A stretch of 5,048 nucleotides of DNA from Reyranella sp. (GCA_016780605.1 JADHLS010000509.1:1-5048); one strand, 5' to 3'. Shown: positions 1 through 5,048, counted from the stretch's first letter. Notes: generated from the letters alone by a model not told the origin. Made by a program: numbers and translations.

Positions 1-97
1 GATAGCCGACCGAGCCGATCTCCTCGGCCCAGGCCGATGCGACGCCCGATGAAATCGTCAGCAACGACAGAAACGTGAGAAAAAAAGTTCGGCGCAT
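1..97 (-). CDS. Exported protein of unknown function, N-terminal fragment
   Basis: Only the first 32 codons lie in the window; the gene continues past base 1. The start ATG (bases 97-95) has a clear Shine-Dalgarno, AGGGAG at 111-106, with an 8-base spacer. The peptide begins MRRTFFLTFLSLLTISSG and shows a textbook Sec signal: two arginines, a hydrophobic core rich in F, L and T, then VASAWAEE. Signal peptidase I cleavage is plausible after ASA or AWA. The few mature residues (EEIGSVGY) slightly resemble the start of exported FecR-domain proteins, but this is too short to name a family. It lies 22 bases downstream of the cysteine-rich gene on the same strand and is probably co-transcribed with it. 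Presence of a gene and export are well supported; function is unknown. Confidence 0.75.
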   Translation of the reverse strand, partial: MRRTFFLTFLSLLTISSGVASAWAEEIGSVGY

Positions 98-122
98 ATC
101 CGCTACTCCCTGAGAGGGATCA
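98..122 (-). promoter_or_regulatory. Shine-Dalgarno enclosed in a small hairpin, next to the upstream stop codon
   Basis: Read on the minus strand, the stop codon TGA (122-120) of the cysteine-rich gene is followed at once by TCCCT-CTC-AGGGA (119-107), a perfect 5-bp stem with a 3-base loop. Its 3' arm is most of the AGGGAG ribosome binding site of the next gene, whose ATG begins 8 bases later. A ribosome terminating at this TGA would cover or melt the hairpin, so the downstream gene could be translationally coupled. The pairing is seen directly; the regulatory role is inference. The stem is short, and a competing CTGA/TCAG pairing exists. Confidence 0.4.
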
Positions 123-860
123 GGCGGCGCGCAGTCCTTCCTTGGGGACCTCGCCGCCAGCCTCCTTCACCGCCTCACGATACTCCTTTTCGGAGCTGAA
201 GGGCGCGACCTTGGGGAAGTCCTTCTTCTTGCCGGAGCGGATGTTGCCGGTCGACGGCTCGACGATCAGCAGCTCGCCCTGGCGGCCGAGCAGGGGGATC
301 TCGCGCTTCCAGCGCGAATAGACTCGACGCGCCGAGGCGGAGAAGTCGACGTAGGTGGTGAACTCGCTCTTGTCCTTGACGAACAGGGCCTCGTAGGTGG
401 CGATGAACTGCTCGACGAAGGCACGGTCGACGATCTCGAGATTGGACATCATCCAGCAGCGGTCCTCGAACACCCAATAGGTGCCGATGCCGACGAACTG
501 CTTCTGGCGCGTCAGGTAGGGATAGAAGGGAAAGCCGCGGCAGGCGATGGTGCGGTTGTCGCGCTCGCAATGGCGCGCGCCCTTGCAATGGATGGCCATG
601 CAGTCGCTGGTGAGCTCGGCCACGATCTGGCGCGTGGCGTAGTCGTAGGGCTTGAACTTGGACCACAGGTCGGTGCGCGTCTTCAGCAGGTCGAACTCGA
701 CCTTGTGCACCACCGGCACGGCATTCTGGGTCGAGCAGCAGACCGGCTCGCCGCCGTTCAGCGGCGCGCACTTGCGGCCGCAGTCGAAGCGCGACACCGG
801 CGCGGTGAAGCCCTCATAAAGAGTGGCGAAATCCTGCGGCTTGATGGTTGGCTTGGCCAT
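120..860 (-). CDS. Cysteine-rich protein with YkgJ/CxxCxxCC-like cysteine clusters
   Basis: A 246-residue soluble protein with no signal peptide or membrane segment. Nine cysteines fall mostly in two clusters: C27-x3-C31-x9-C41-C42, and C87-x4-C92-x5-C98-x8-C107, with a lone C135. The second cluster ends in ACRGFPFYP, close to the 'C-R-x-F-P' ending of the YkgJ/UPF0153 family, thought to bind zinc or iron. The first cluster is looser than the canonical C-x2-C-x2-CC, so membership is likely but not certain. The C-terminal third is charged (KREIP, GKKKDFPK, EKEYREAVKEAGG) and has no motif I know. Start: ATG at 860, with GAGG only three bases upstream, a weak close site. It follows the methyltransferase gene by 60 bases on the same strand and precedes an exported protein by 22. 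The coding call is secure from length and cysteine pattern; metal binding is inference. Confidence 0.78.
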   Translation of the reverse strand: MAKPTIKPQDFATLYEGFTAPVSRFDCGRKCAPLNGGEPVCCSTQNAVPVVHKVEFDLLKTRTDLWSKFKPYDYATRQIVAELTSDCMAIHCKGARHCERDNRTIACRGFPFYPYLTRQKQFVGIGTYWVFEDRCWMMSNLEIVDRAFVEQFIATYEALFVKDKSEFTTYVDFSASARRVYSRWKREIPLLGRQGELLIVEPSTGNIRSGKKKDFPKVAPFSSEKEYREAVKEAGGEVPKEGLRAA

Positions 861-920
861 GGGCCTCGCGTGTAACCCGAATCAAGTGTGAAAGAACAGT
901 TAAGGAATTATGGCGCATTC
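861..920 (-). other. Intergenic spacer between methyltransferase and cysteine-rich gene
   Basis: This 60-base spacer is noticeably more AT-rich than its surroundings. On the minus strand it holds a CATAAT hexamer (914-909) resembling a -10 box, but I find no convincing -35 at the right distance, which would lie inside the end of the methyltransferase gene. There is no hairpin-plus-T-run terminator, so read-through from ubiA and the methyltransferase gene is possible, with perhaps a weak internal promoter. Confidence 0.3.
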
Positions 921-1592
921 TCACGGGTGCGGCAGCACCTGCCAGACGACTGTTTCACGCATCCCTCGGTTCTCCAGCTGCAGGGACGTTGGAATCTCGT
1001 AGCGCGCACATTCCAGCAGGCCCTGCGCACTGAAGTAGTTGCGGCCGGGGTCGCCCAACAGCACGAGCCGGCCAAGTCGCGCATGGCCGCGCAGCCAGCC
1101 GAGGGCCCGCGCCGACATCTCGCGCTCGTAGCAGACGTCGCCCGCGATCACGACGTCGGCGGCGGGCTCGCCGTCCGGTCCGGACAGCCAGTCGTCGATG
1201 CTGACCTTGATGGTGAGGCCATTGGCTGCGGCGTTCAATTGGGCGGCGACCAGCGACAGTGCGTCGATGTCGTTGGCCAGCACGGATGCAGCTCCGGCGC
1301 GCGCGGCCGCCATCGACGACACGCCCGAGCCCGCGGCGAAGTCGATGACGCGCTTGCCGCGCACGCGCTCGGGGTTGTCGAGCAGATAGCGGGCGATCGC
1401 CTGGCCGCCCGGCCAGCAGAAGGCCCAGTAGGGCGGGTCGACGTTCTGCTCCTCCAGCCACGCCTCGGTGGCCTGCCAGATCGGCACGTATTCGCTGGCG
1501 AGCCACAGCTTGAACTCCGGCACCATGGCCGGCGCCTCGAGGGCGGTGTTGGCGCGGATGAAGCCCTCGGGATCGGCCGGCAGGCGGGACAT
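921..1592 (-). CDS. ETF-beta (METTL20-type) protein lysine methyltransferase
   Basis: A 223-residue class I SAM-dependent methyltransferase. Residues 53-74 (PPYWAFCWPGGQAIARYLL and following) match the family signature of human ETFBKMT/METTL20 almost word for word. Next come the SAM-binding motif I VIDFAAGSG (82-90), the acidic turn ANDID (106-110), GDVCYE (151-156) as the post-II segment, and LLGDPGR (178-184), also characteristic of METTL20. Known family members methylate lysines of the electron transfer flavoprotein beta subunit; the Agrobacterium homologue is also reported to act on ribosomal protein L7/L12. The enzyme should be cytoplasmic here. The ATG shares its A with the TGA of ubiA (TGATG), and I see no Shine-Dalgarno ahead of it, so translation probably depends on termination-reinitiation from ubiA. 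The reading frame stays open far upstream inside ubiA, but only this start gives a family-like length. Methyltransferase identity is firm; substrate is inferred by homology. Confidence 0.9.
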   Translation of the reverse strand: MSRLPADPEGFIRANTALEAPAMVPEFKLWLASEYVPIWQATEAWLEEQNVDPPYWAFCWPGGQAIARYLLDNPERVRGKRVIDFAAGSGVSSMAAARAGAASVLANDIDALSLVAAQLNAAANGLTIKVSIDDWLSGPDGEPAADVVIAGDVCYEREMSARALGWLRGHARLGRLVLLGDPGRNYFSAQGLLECARYEIPTSLQLENRGMRETVVWQVLPHP

Positions 1593-2548
1593 CAGAGATG
1601 GCCGGCGATCACGGCGGCGGTCAGCAGCAGCCCCAGCCAGTTGTTGGACTTGAAGCGCATCAGGCAATCGGCCGGGTCGCCCGGCTTGAGGAAGGCGATC
1701 TGCCAGGCAAAGTGCAACGAGATCGCGGCCACGCCCGCGAAGTAGTAGGGGCCGAGACCGGCGAGCCAGCCGGCCAGGACCCAGGCCAGCACGGCCAGCA
1801 CGGCGAACAGCGTCAACCAGCGGCGCGGCGCCTCGGCAAAGCGCCGCGCGGTCGAGCCCACGCCGATGACGGCGTCGTCGCGCTGGTCCTGCATGGCATA
1901 GATTGTGTCGTAGACCAGGGTCCAGGCGACGCCGCCGACATAGAGCGCGAGCGCGGCCCACGAGATCGTGCCGGTCACCGCCGCATAACCCACCAGCGCG
2001 CCCCAGTTGAAGGCGAGCCCCAGCACGACCTGCGGCCAATAGGTGAAGCGCTTCATGGTGGGATAGATCACCACCAGCACCAGCGACAGCAGCGCGATGC
2101 CGCCGGCCGTCTTGTTCAGCTTGAACAGGATCGCGACACCGACCAGCGACTGCAGCACCATCCAGATCATCGCATTGCGCAGCGTGACCTCGCCGGCCGG
2201 CAGCGGGCGGCCCTTCGTGCGCTCGACCTGGGCATCGACCTTGCGATCGACGATGTCGTTCCAGGTGCAGCCGGCGCCGCGCATGGCCAGCGCCCCGATG
2301 AAGAACAGCGCCATCCAGCCGACCAGGCGGCCCCATTCCGGGCCAGTCCCCAGCGCCGCCGACCACCAGCAGGGATACATCAGGAGCCAGATTCCAATCG
2401 GCCGGTCCCAGCGCGCCAGCCGCCCATAGGGCCGGGCCCAGGGTGGCAGGTAGCGCAACGACCAGTGCTGGATGTCGATGTCGGTGAAGCCGGTTGTCCG
2501 CGCGGCGCTCATGGCGGCATCATGCAGCGATGAGCCGGCAAACTCCAT
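1592..2548 (-). CDS. ubiA: 4-hydroxybenzoate polyprenyltransferase (ubiquinone biosynthesis)
   Basis: A 318-residue integral inner-membrane prenyltransferase that attaches the polyprenyl tail to 4-hydroxybenzoate, an early committed step of ubiquinone synthesis. Both Mg-pyrophosphate-binding motifs are intact: N97-D98-x2-D101-x3-D105 followed by ERTKGRPLPAG (109-119), and D214-TIYAMQ-D221-x2-D224-D225. RARWDRPIG-type sequence precedes the first helix (LARWDRPIG, 44-52). Hydrophobic segments at about 52-67, 75-90, 126-143, 149-163, 173-190, 196-212, 244-262, 265-285 and 303-318 fit the usual nine-helix UbiA fold. The start at 2548 is chosen for its strong GGGAGAGG site; an internal ATG at 2512 (MSAARTTGFTDI) also fits homologue lengths but lacks a Shine-Dalgarno. 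The first gene of the leftward unit, it is diverged from rsmE and coupled to the methyltransferase gene. Confidence 0.96.
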   Translation of the reverse strand: MEFAGSSLHDAAMSAARTTGFTDIDIQHWSLRYLPPWARPYGRLARWDRPIGIWLLMYPCWWSAALGTGPEWGRLVGWMALFFIGALAMRGAGCTWNDIVDRKVDAQVERTKGRPLPAGEVTLRNAMIWMVLQSLVGVAILFKLNKTAGGIALLSLVLVVIYPTMKRFTYWPQVVLGLAFNWGALVGYAAVTGTISWAALALYVGGVAWTLVYDTIYAMQDQRDDAVIGVGSTARRFAEAPRRWLTLFAVLAVLAWVLAGWLAGLGPYYFAGVAAISLHFAWQIAFLKPGDPADCLMRFKSNNWLGLLLTAAVIAGHL

Positions 2549-3335
2549 GAGCCTCTCCCGCCTGTTCGTTCCGGCCGACCTTGCCGCCGGTATCGAGGCG
2601 CCGCTCGACGAGGCGCAGGTTCATTACCTGCGCCACGTCATGCGCCGCGACGATGGCGCGCCGCTGCTGCTGTTCAACGGCCGCGACGGCGAATGGCGCG
2701 CCACCCTGCGCGCCCGCGGCAAGAAGGCGGCGGTGGCCGAGGTCGGCGAGCGTACGCGCGAACAGGTTGCGGAGCCCGACATCTGGCTCTGCTTCGCGCC
2801 GCTGAAGCGCGCGCGCATCGACTATGTCGCGGAGAAAGCCACCGAGCTCGGCGTCGCCGTCCTGCAGCCCGTGCTCACGCATCACACCATGGTCGAGCAG
2901 GTCAACGTCGAGCGCCTGCGCGCCAACGCCGTCGAGGCAGCCGAGCAGACCGAGCGGCTCTCCGTGCCCGAGGTGCGCGCACCCATCGACCTCGCGCGTC
3001 TGTTGGCCGAGTGGCCGGCCGGCCGGCGCCTGCTGGTCTGCGACGAGACCGGCGGCGGTCCAGCGATCGCTGCGGCGCTCGCCAGTCTCGACGATGCGGC
3101 GCGCGCCGCGCCCTGGGCCATCGTGATCGGCCCCGAGGGCGGCTTCGATGCCGCCGAGCTTTCCAGTCTCCGTCGCATAAAGGATGTTATGGCAGTGGGG
3201 CTCGGCCCGCGCATCCTGCGCGCCGATACGGCAGCGCTGGCAGCGCTTGCATGCTGGCAGGCACTGGTCGGTGACTGGCAGCGGCCGACGCCGCGTCTGC
3301 AGGCTGATTATCGCACATCTCGGGCCGTCGTCTGA
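2547..3335 (+). CDS. rsmE: 16S rRNA (uracil-1498-N3)-methyltransferase
   Basis: A 262-residue SPOUT-class methyltransferase that methylates N3 of U1498 in helix 44 of 16S rRNA during small-subunit maturation, using SAM. The N-terminal PUA-like domain carries RLFVPADL (5-12) and HYLRHVMRR (26-34). The C-terminal trefoil-knot domain carries EKATELGV (96-103), EAAEQTER (130-137), IGPEGGF (194-200) and LGPRILRADTA (219-229), all hallmark RsmE motifs. Length is normal for the family. The start MSLSRLFV matches the usual RsmE N-terminus; the frame is open upstream to 2472, but that extra 25 residues does not look like the family and overlaps ubiA. No clear Shine-Dalgarno precedes the chosen ATG. 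Its start codon overlaps the ubiA start on the other strand. gshA follows on the same strand after 155 bases. Confidence 0.95.
   Translation: MSLSRLFVPADLAAGIEAPLDEAQVHYLRHVMRRDDGAPLLLFNGRDGEWRATLRARGKKAAVAEVGERTREQVAEPDIWLCFAPLKRARIDYVAEKATELGVAVLQPVLTHHTMVEQVNVERLRANAVEAAEQTERLSVPEVRAPIDLARLLAEWPAGRRLLVCDETGGGPAIAAALASLDDAARAAPWAIVIGPEGGFDAAELSSLRRIKDVMAVGLGPRILRADTAALAALACWQALVGDWQRPTPRLQADYRTSRAVV
2552..2559 (-). promoter_or_regulatory. Ribosome binding site that supports the long ubiA start
   Basis: The minus strand reads GGGAGAGG here, with the GGGAG core 6 bases ahead of the ATG at 2548. It lies inside codons 2-5 of the divergent rsmE gene. It decides between the two possible ubiA starts, since the alternative ATG at 2512 has no purine-rich site before it. 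Confidence 0.6.
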
Positions 3336-3359
3336 CCGTCGTGTCTGCGCTTGCGCTCG

Positions 3360-3383
3360 CCCCCGTCGGTGTGAGACAGGGGG
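3360..3383 (+). promoter_or_regulatory. Potential hairpin covering the leader-ORF Shine-Dalgarno
   Basis: CCCCCGTC (3360-3367) can pair with GAC-A-GGGGG (3375-3383), an 8-bp stem with one bulged A and a 7-base loop. The 3' arm contains the core of the AGGGGGAG ribosome binding site of the small ORF that follows. No T-run follows, so it is not an intrinsic terminator. The complementarity is seen directly; an RNA regulatory role is inference, since GC-rich DNA yields many such stems by chance. Confidence 0.35.
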
Positions 3384-3394
3384 AGTTGAACACG

Positions 3395-3454
3395 ATGAAC
3401 CAGCCGCGTGCTCGCGTGAGAAATGCTCATGTGGCCGCGCCGCTCCGGCCCTGA
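3395..3454 (+). CDS. Candidate 19-residue leader peptide upstream of gshA
   Basis: A short ORF encoding MNQPRARVRNAHVAAPLRP, in the 155-base rsmE-gshA gap. Its ATG has an unusually good Shine-Dalgarno (AGGGGGAG, 3378-3385, 9-base spacer), better than that of many full-size genes here. Its TGA (3452-3454) is 36 bases before gshA and in the same frame, with no other stop between. The peptide has no cysteine run, so it is not a classical cysteine-attenuator leader; it is rich in arginine, alanine and proline. Its last codons lie in a sequence able to pair with the gshA ribosome binding site. It may be a translated upstream ORF controlling gshA, or a chance ORF. No homologue is known to me. Confidence 0.35.
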   Translation: MNQPRARVRNAHVAAPLRP

Positions 3455-3478
3455 CCAAGCCGTGGGCGAGCCAGGGAG
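3449..3478 (+). promoter_or_regulatory. gshA ribosome binding site with possible pairing to the leader-ORF stop
   Basis: The gshA Shine-Dalgarno AGGGAG occupies 3473-3478, 12 bases before the ATG, which is long; a second purine run AAGAGA (3481-3486) sits 4 bases before the ATG and could serve instead. CAGGG (3472-3476) is complementary to CCCTG (3449-3453), which includes the first two bases of the leader-ORF TGA. An inner CCA/TGG pairing (3455-3457 with 3463-3465) could also form. The 5-bp stem is modest; coupling to leader translation is inference. Confidence 0.3.
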
Positions 3479-3490
3479 TTAAGAGATCTC

Positions 3491-4855
3491 ATGTCCGCAC
3501 CACCCTCGGGCGGCGGCGTGCCGATCGAAAATCGGCGGCAGCTGATCGAATACTTCGCGGCCGGCAACAAGCCACGCTCGGCCTGGCGCATGGGCACCGA
3601 GCACGAGAAGTTCGGTTTTCACAAATCGACCTTGAAGCCGCTCGCCTATGATGGCGGCGACGGTATCCGCGCCATGCTGGAAGGCATGACGCGCTTCGGC
3701 TGGGAGCCCGTCACCGAGGGCAACAACATCATCGCGCTGAAGCGCGACAGCGCCAGTATCACGCTCGAGCCCGGTGGGCAGTTCGAGCTGAGCGGCGCGC
3801 CGCTCGAGACGCTGCACGAGACGGCGGCCGAGAACGCCCAGCACATCGACGAGGTGAAGGAGGTGGCGGGCGAGATCGGCGCCGGCTTCATCGGACTCGG
3901 CTTCGCGCCGGAATGGACGCGCGAGGACATGCCCTTCATGCCCAAGGGCCGCTACAAGATCATGCGCGATTACATGCCCAAGAAGGGCAAGCTCGGGCTC
4001 GACATGATGCTGCGCACCTGCACCGTGCAGACCAATCTCGACTTCGAGTCCGAAGCCGACATGGTGAAGAAGTTCCGCGTCTCGCTGGCGCTGCAGCCGC
4101 TCGCCACCGCGCTGTTCGCCATCTCGCCCTTCAAGGAGGGCAAGGACTCCGGCTTCAAGAGCTACCGCAGCCACATCTGGACCGACACCGACCCCGACCG
4201 CTGCGGCATGCTGCCCTTCGTCTTCGAGGACGGGTTCGGCTTCGAGCGCTATGCCGACTACATGCTCGACGTGCCCATGTATTTCGTCTACCGCGACGGC
4301 AAGTACATCGACGCCTCGGGCCAGAGCTTCCGCGATTTCCTCAAGGGCAAGCTGCCGGCGCGGCCGGGCGAGCTGCCGACCGTCAACGACTGGGCCGACC
4401 ACGTCACGACAGCCTTCCCCGAGGTGCGCCTCAAGCGCTTTCTGGAAATGCGCGGCGCCGATTCCGGGCCCTTGCCCGCGCTGAACGCACTACCGGCGTT
4501 CTGGGTCGGCCTGCTCTACGACCAGACAGCGCTCGATGCGGCATGGGACCTGGTGAAGGACTGGACGATCGCCGAACACGACTTCCTGCGTGCCGAGACG
4601 CCCAAGACCGGCCTCTCCACCGTCTTCCGCGGCCGCCCGTTGAGCGAATGGGGCCGCGAGGTGGTCGAGATCGCCCATGCCGGCTTGCGGGCGCGCAAGC
4701 GACTGGATGCGCACGGCAACGACGAGACGATCTACCTGGCGCCGCTCGACCGCGCCGTGGCGAGCGGACTCGCGCCAGCCGACGAGCTGCTGGCCAAGTG
4801 GCAGGGCGAATGGAAGGGCTCTTTCGCCCCGTTGTTCCGCGACCACGCCTACTGA
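3491..4855 (+). CDS. gshA: Glutamate-cysteine ligase, plant type
   Basis: A 454-residue cytoplasmic enzyme that joins L-glutamate to L-cysteine with ATP, the first and limiting step of glutathione synthesis (EC 6.3.2.2). It belongs to the plant/alphaproteobacterial class of the GCS2 superfamily, unrelated in detail to E. coli GshA. Signature segments in order: MGTEHEKFGF (34-43), ITLEPGGQFELSGAP (90-104), RTCTVQTNLDF (175-185), ALQPLATALFA (200-210), RSHIWTDTDPDR (226-237), LPFVFEDGFGFE (241-252), PGELPTVNDW (292-301), FPEVRLKRFLEMRGAD (309-324) and LPAFWVGLLYD (334-344). Length is full and both ends fit. Only two cysteines remain (C177, C238). The positions matching the plant regulatory disulfide cysteines are A112, A275, A290 and N332, so the plant redox switch is absent. 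It follows rsmE and a candidate leader ORF; an exported protein gene begins 27 bases after its stop. Confidence 0.97.
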   Translation: MSAPPSGGGVPIENRRQLIEYFAAGNKPRSAWRMGTEHEKFGFHKSTLKPLAYDGGDGIRAMLEGMTRFGWEPVTEGNNIIALKRDSASITLEPGGQFELSGAPLETLHETAAENAQHIDEVKEVAGEIGAGFIGLGFAPEWTREDMPFMPKGRYKIMRDYMPKKGKLGLDMMLRTCTVQTNLDFESEADMVKKFRVSLALQPLATALFAISPFKEGKDSGFKSYRSHIWTDTDPDRCGMLPFVFEDGFGFERYADYMLDVPMYFVYRDGKYIDASGQSFRDFLKGKLPARPGELPTVNDWADHVTTAFPEVRLKRFLEMRGADSGPLPALNALPAFWVGLLYDQTALDAAWDLVKDWTIAEHDFLRAETPKTGLSTVFRGRPLSEWGREVVEIAHAGLRARKRLDAHGNDETIYLAPLDRAVASGLAPADELLAKWQGEWKGSFAPLFRDHAY

Positions 4856-4882
4856 TACTGTCGGGGCGATGGTCCCGCTGGC

Positions 4883-5048
4883 ATGAATCGTCGTCTAGTG
4901 ATTTTCGCTGCGCTGCTGCTTCCTGCAGTCGCGCACGCGCAACCTGCCGAATGGCAGACCGTGGTCGGACGCGATCTGCGCTTCCGTATCGAGATGCCTG
5001 CGCCGGTGACCGAGACCAAGGCGCAGGAAAAGGAGAAGGGCCACGCCA
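4883..5048 (+). CDS. Exported protein of unknown function, N-terminal fragment
   Basis: Fifty-five codons are visible before the window ends. The protein starts MNRRLVIFAALLLPAVAHA, a clear Sec signal peptide with a basic n-region, a hydrophobic core and an AHA cleavage site, followed by QPAEWQTVVGRDLRFRIEMP and a lysine/glutamate-rich stretch (TETKAQEKEKGHA). It is therefore probably periplasmic or secreted; no domain can be named from this fragment. The ATG has only a weak upstream site. An earlier ATG at 4869 gives just MVPLA before a stop. It starts 27 bases after the gshA stop with no terminator between, so it may be transcribed with gshA, though a functional link to glutathione is not evident. 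Confidence 0.75.
   Translation, partial: MNRRLVIFAALLLPAVAHAQPAEWQTVVGRDLRFRIEMPAPVTETKAQEKEKGHA

Noticed and set aside
175..771. Minus-strand R-rich open frame within the cysteine-rich gene
   Set aside because: Alternative frame dominated by arginine and leucine; the 246-residue frame has the family-like cysteine pattern.
909..914. CATAAT as a -10 box for the cysteine-rich gene
   Set aside because: No matching -35 hexamer at 16-18 bases, and alphaproteobacterial promoters are too degenerate to call from one hexamer.
888..1745. Long plus-strand open frame opposite the methyltransferase gene
   Set aside because: It spans two minus-strand genes with clear family motifs and has no recognisable domain.
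1593..2366. Upstream extension of the methyltransferase frame, giving an apparent 481-residue protein
   Set aside because: The extra 258 residues lie within ubiA in another frame and are low-complexity R/G/A-rich sequence; the family-like protein begins at 1592.
1598..2533. Long plus-strand open frame opposite ubiA
   Set aside because: Composition (H, R, Q, G rich) is typical of an antisense shadow in GC-rich DNA; ubiA on the other strand has intact catalytic motifs.
3013..3024. GGCCGGCCGGCC palindrome as an operator or repeat
   Set aside because: It encodes conserved-frame Trp-Pro-Ala-Gly-Arg within rsmE and is expected by chance at this GC content.
2520..3458. Minus-strand open frame opposite rsmE
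   Set aside because: Antisense shadow of a motif-complete rsmE; also spans the intergenic gap.
3423..3482. A second 19-codon ORF overlapping the leader ORF and the gshA Shine-Dalgarno
   Set aside because: No convincing ribosome binding site, and it is out of frame with both the leader and gshA; kept only as a lesser alternative.
3335..3490. Known riboswitch classes (SAM-II, cobalamin, speF type) in the gshA leader
   Set aside because: I could not match any consensus core of these classes to the sequence.
3479..4402. Minus-strand open frame opposite gshA
   Set aside because: H/A/L/E-rich shadow of strongly conserved gshA codons; no domain seen.

Overview
This 5 kb, GC-rich window looks like ordinary chromosome from an alphaproteobacterium, plausibly a Rhodospirillales or Reyranella-like lineage. 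Three things suggest this: high G+C with strong third-position GC bias, a plant-type glutamate-cysteine ligase (the form used by alphaproteobacteria), and the arrangement of ubiA, rsmE and gshA together. The taxon is an inference. No mobile element, CRISPR array, tRNA or rRNA is visible.

Layout. Two transcription units diverge from a single point near 2547. Leftward (minus strand) run ubiA (4-hydroxybenzoate polyprenyltransferase, 2548-1592), an ETF-beta lysine methyltransferase homologue of the METTL20 family (1592-921) that overlaps the ubiA stop by one base (TGATG), a cysteine-rich protein resembling YkgJ/CxxCxxCC proteins (860-120), and the first 32 codons of an exported protein (97-1) that runs off the window. 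Rightward (plus strand) run rsmE (16S rRNA m3U1498 methyltransferase, 2547-3335), a 155-base gap holding a candidate 19-codon leader ORF (3395-3454) with possible RNA structure, gshA (3491-4855), and the first 55 codons of another exported protein (4883 onward).

Functional themes. The leftward unit links ubiquinone synthesis with modification of electron transfer flavoprotein, whose electrons enter the ubiquinone pool through ETF-ubiquinone oxidoreductase. This makes the ubiA/methyltransferase overlap biologically sensible. The rightward unit joins a ribosome-maturation enzyme to the first step of glutathione synthesis.

I do not see a clearly new multi-gene system. The points most worth a second look are the leader ORF and foldable region ahead of gshA, the ubiA and rsmE start codons that share one CATG, the short hairpin that covers the Shine-Dalgarno of the leftmost gene directly after the upstream stop codon, and the loss from GshA of all four cysteines that form the plant redox switch.
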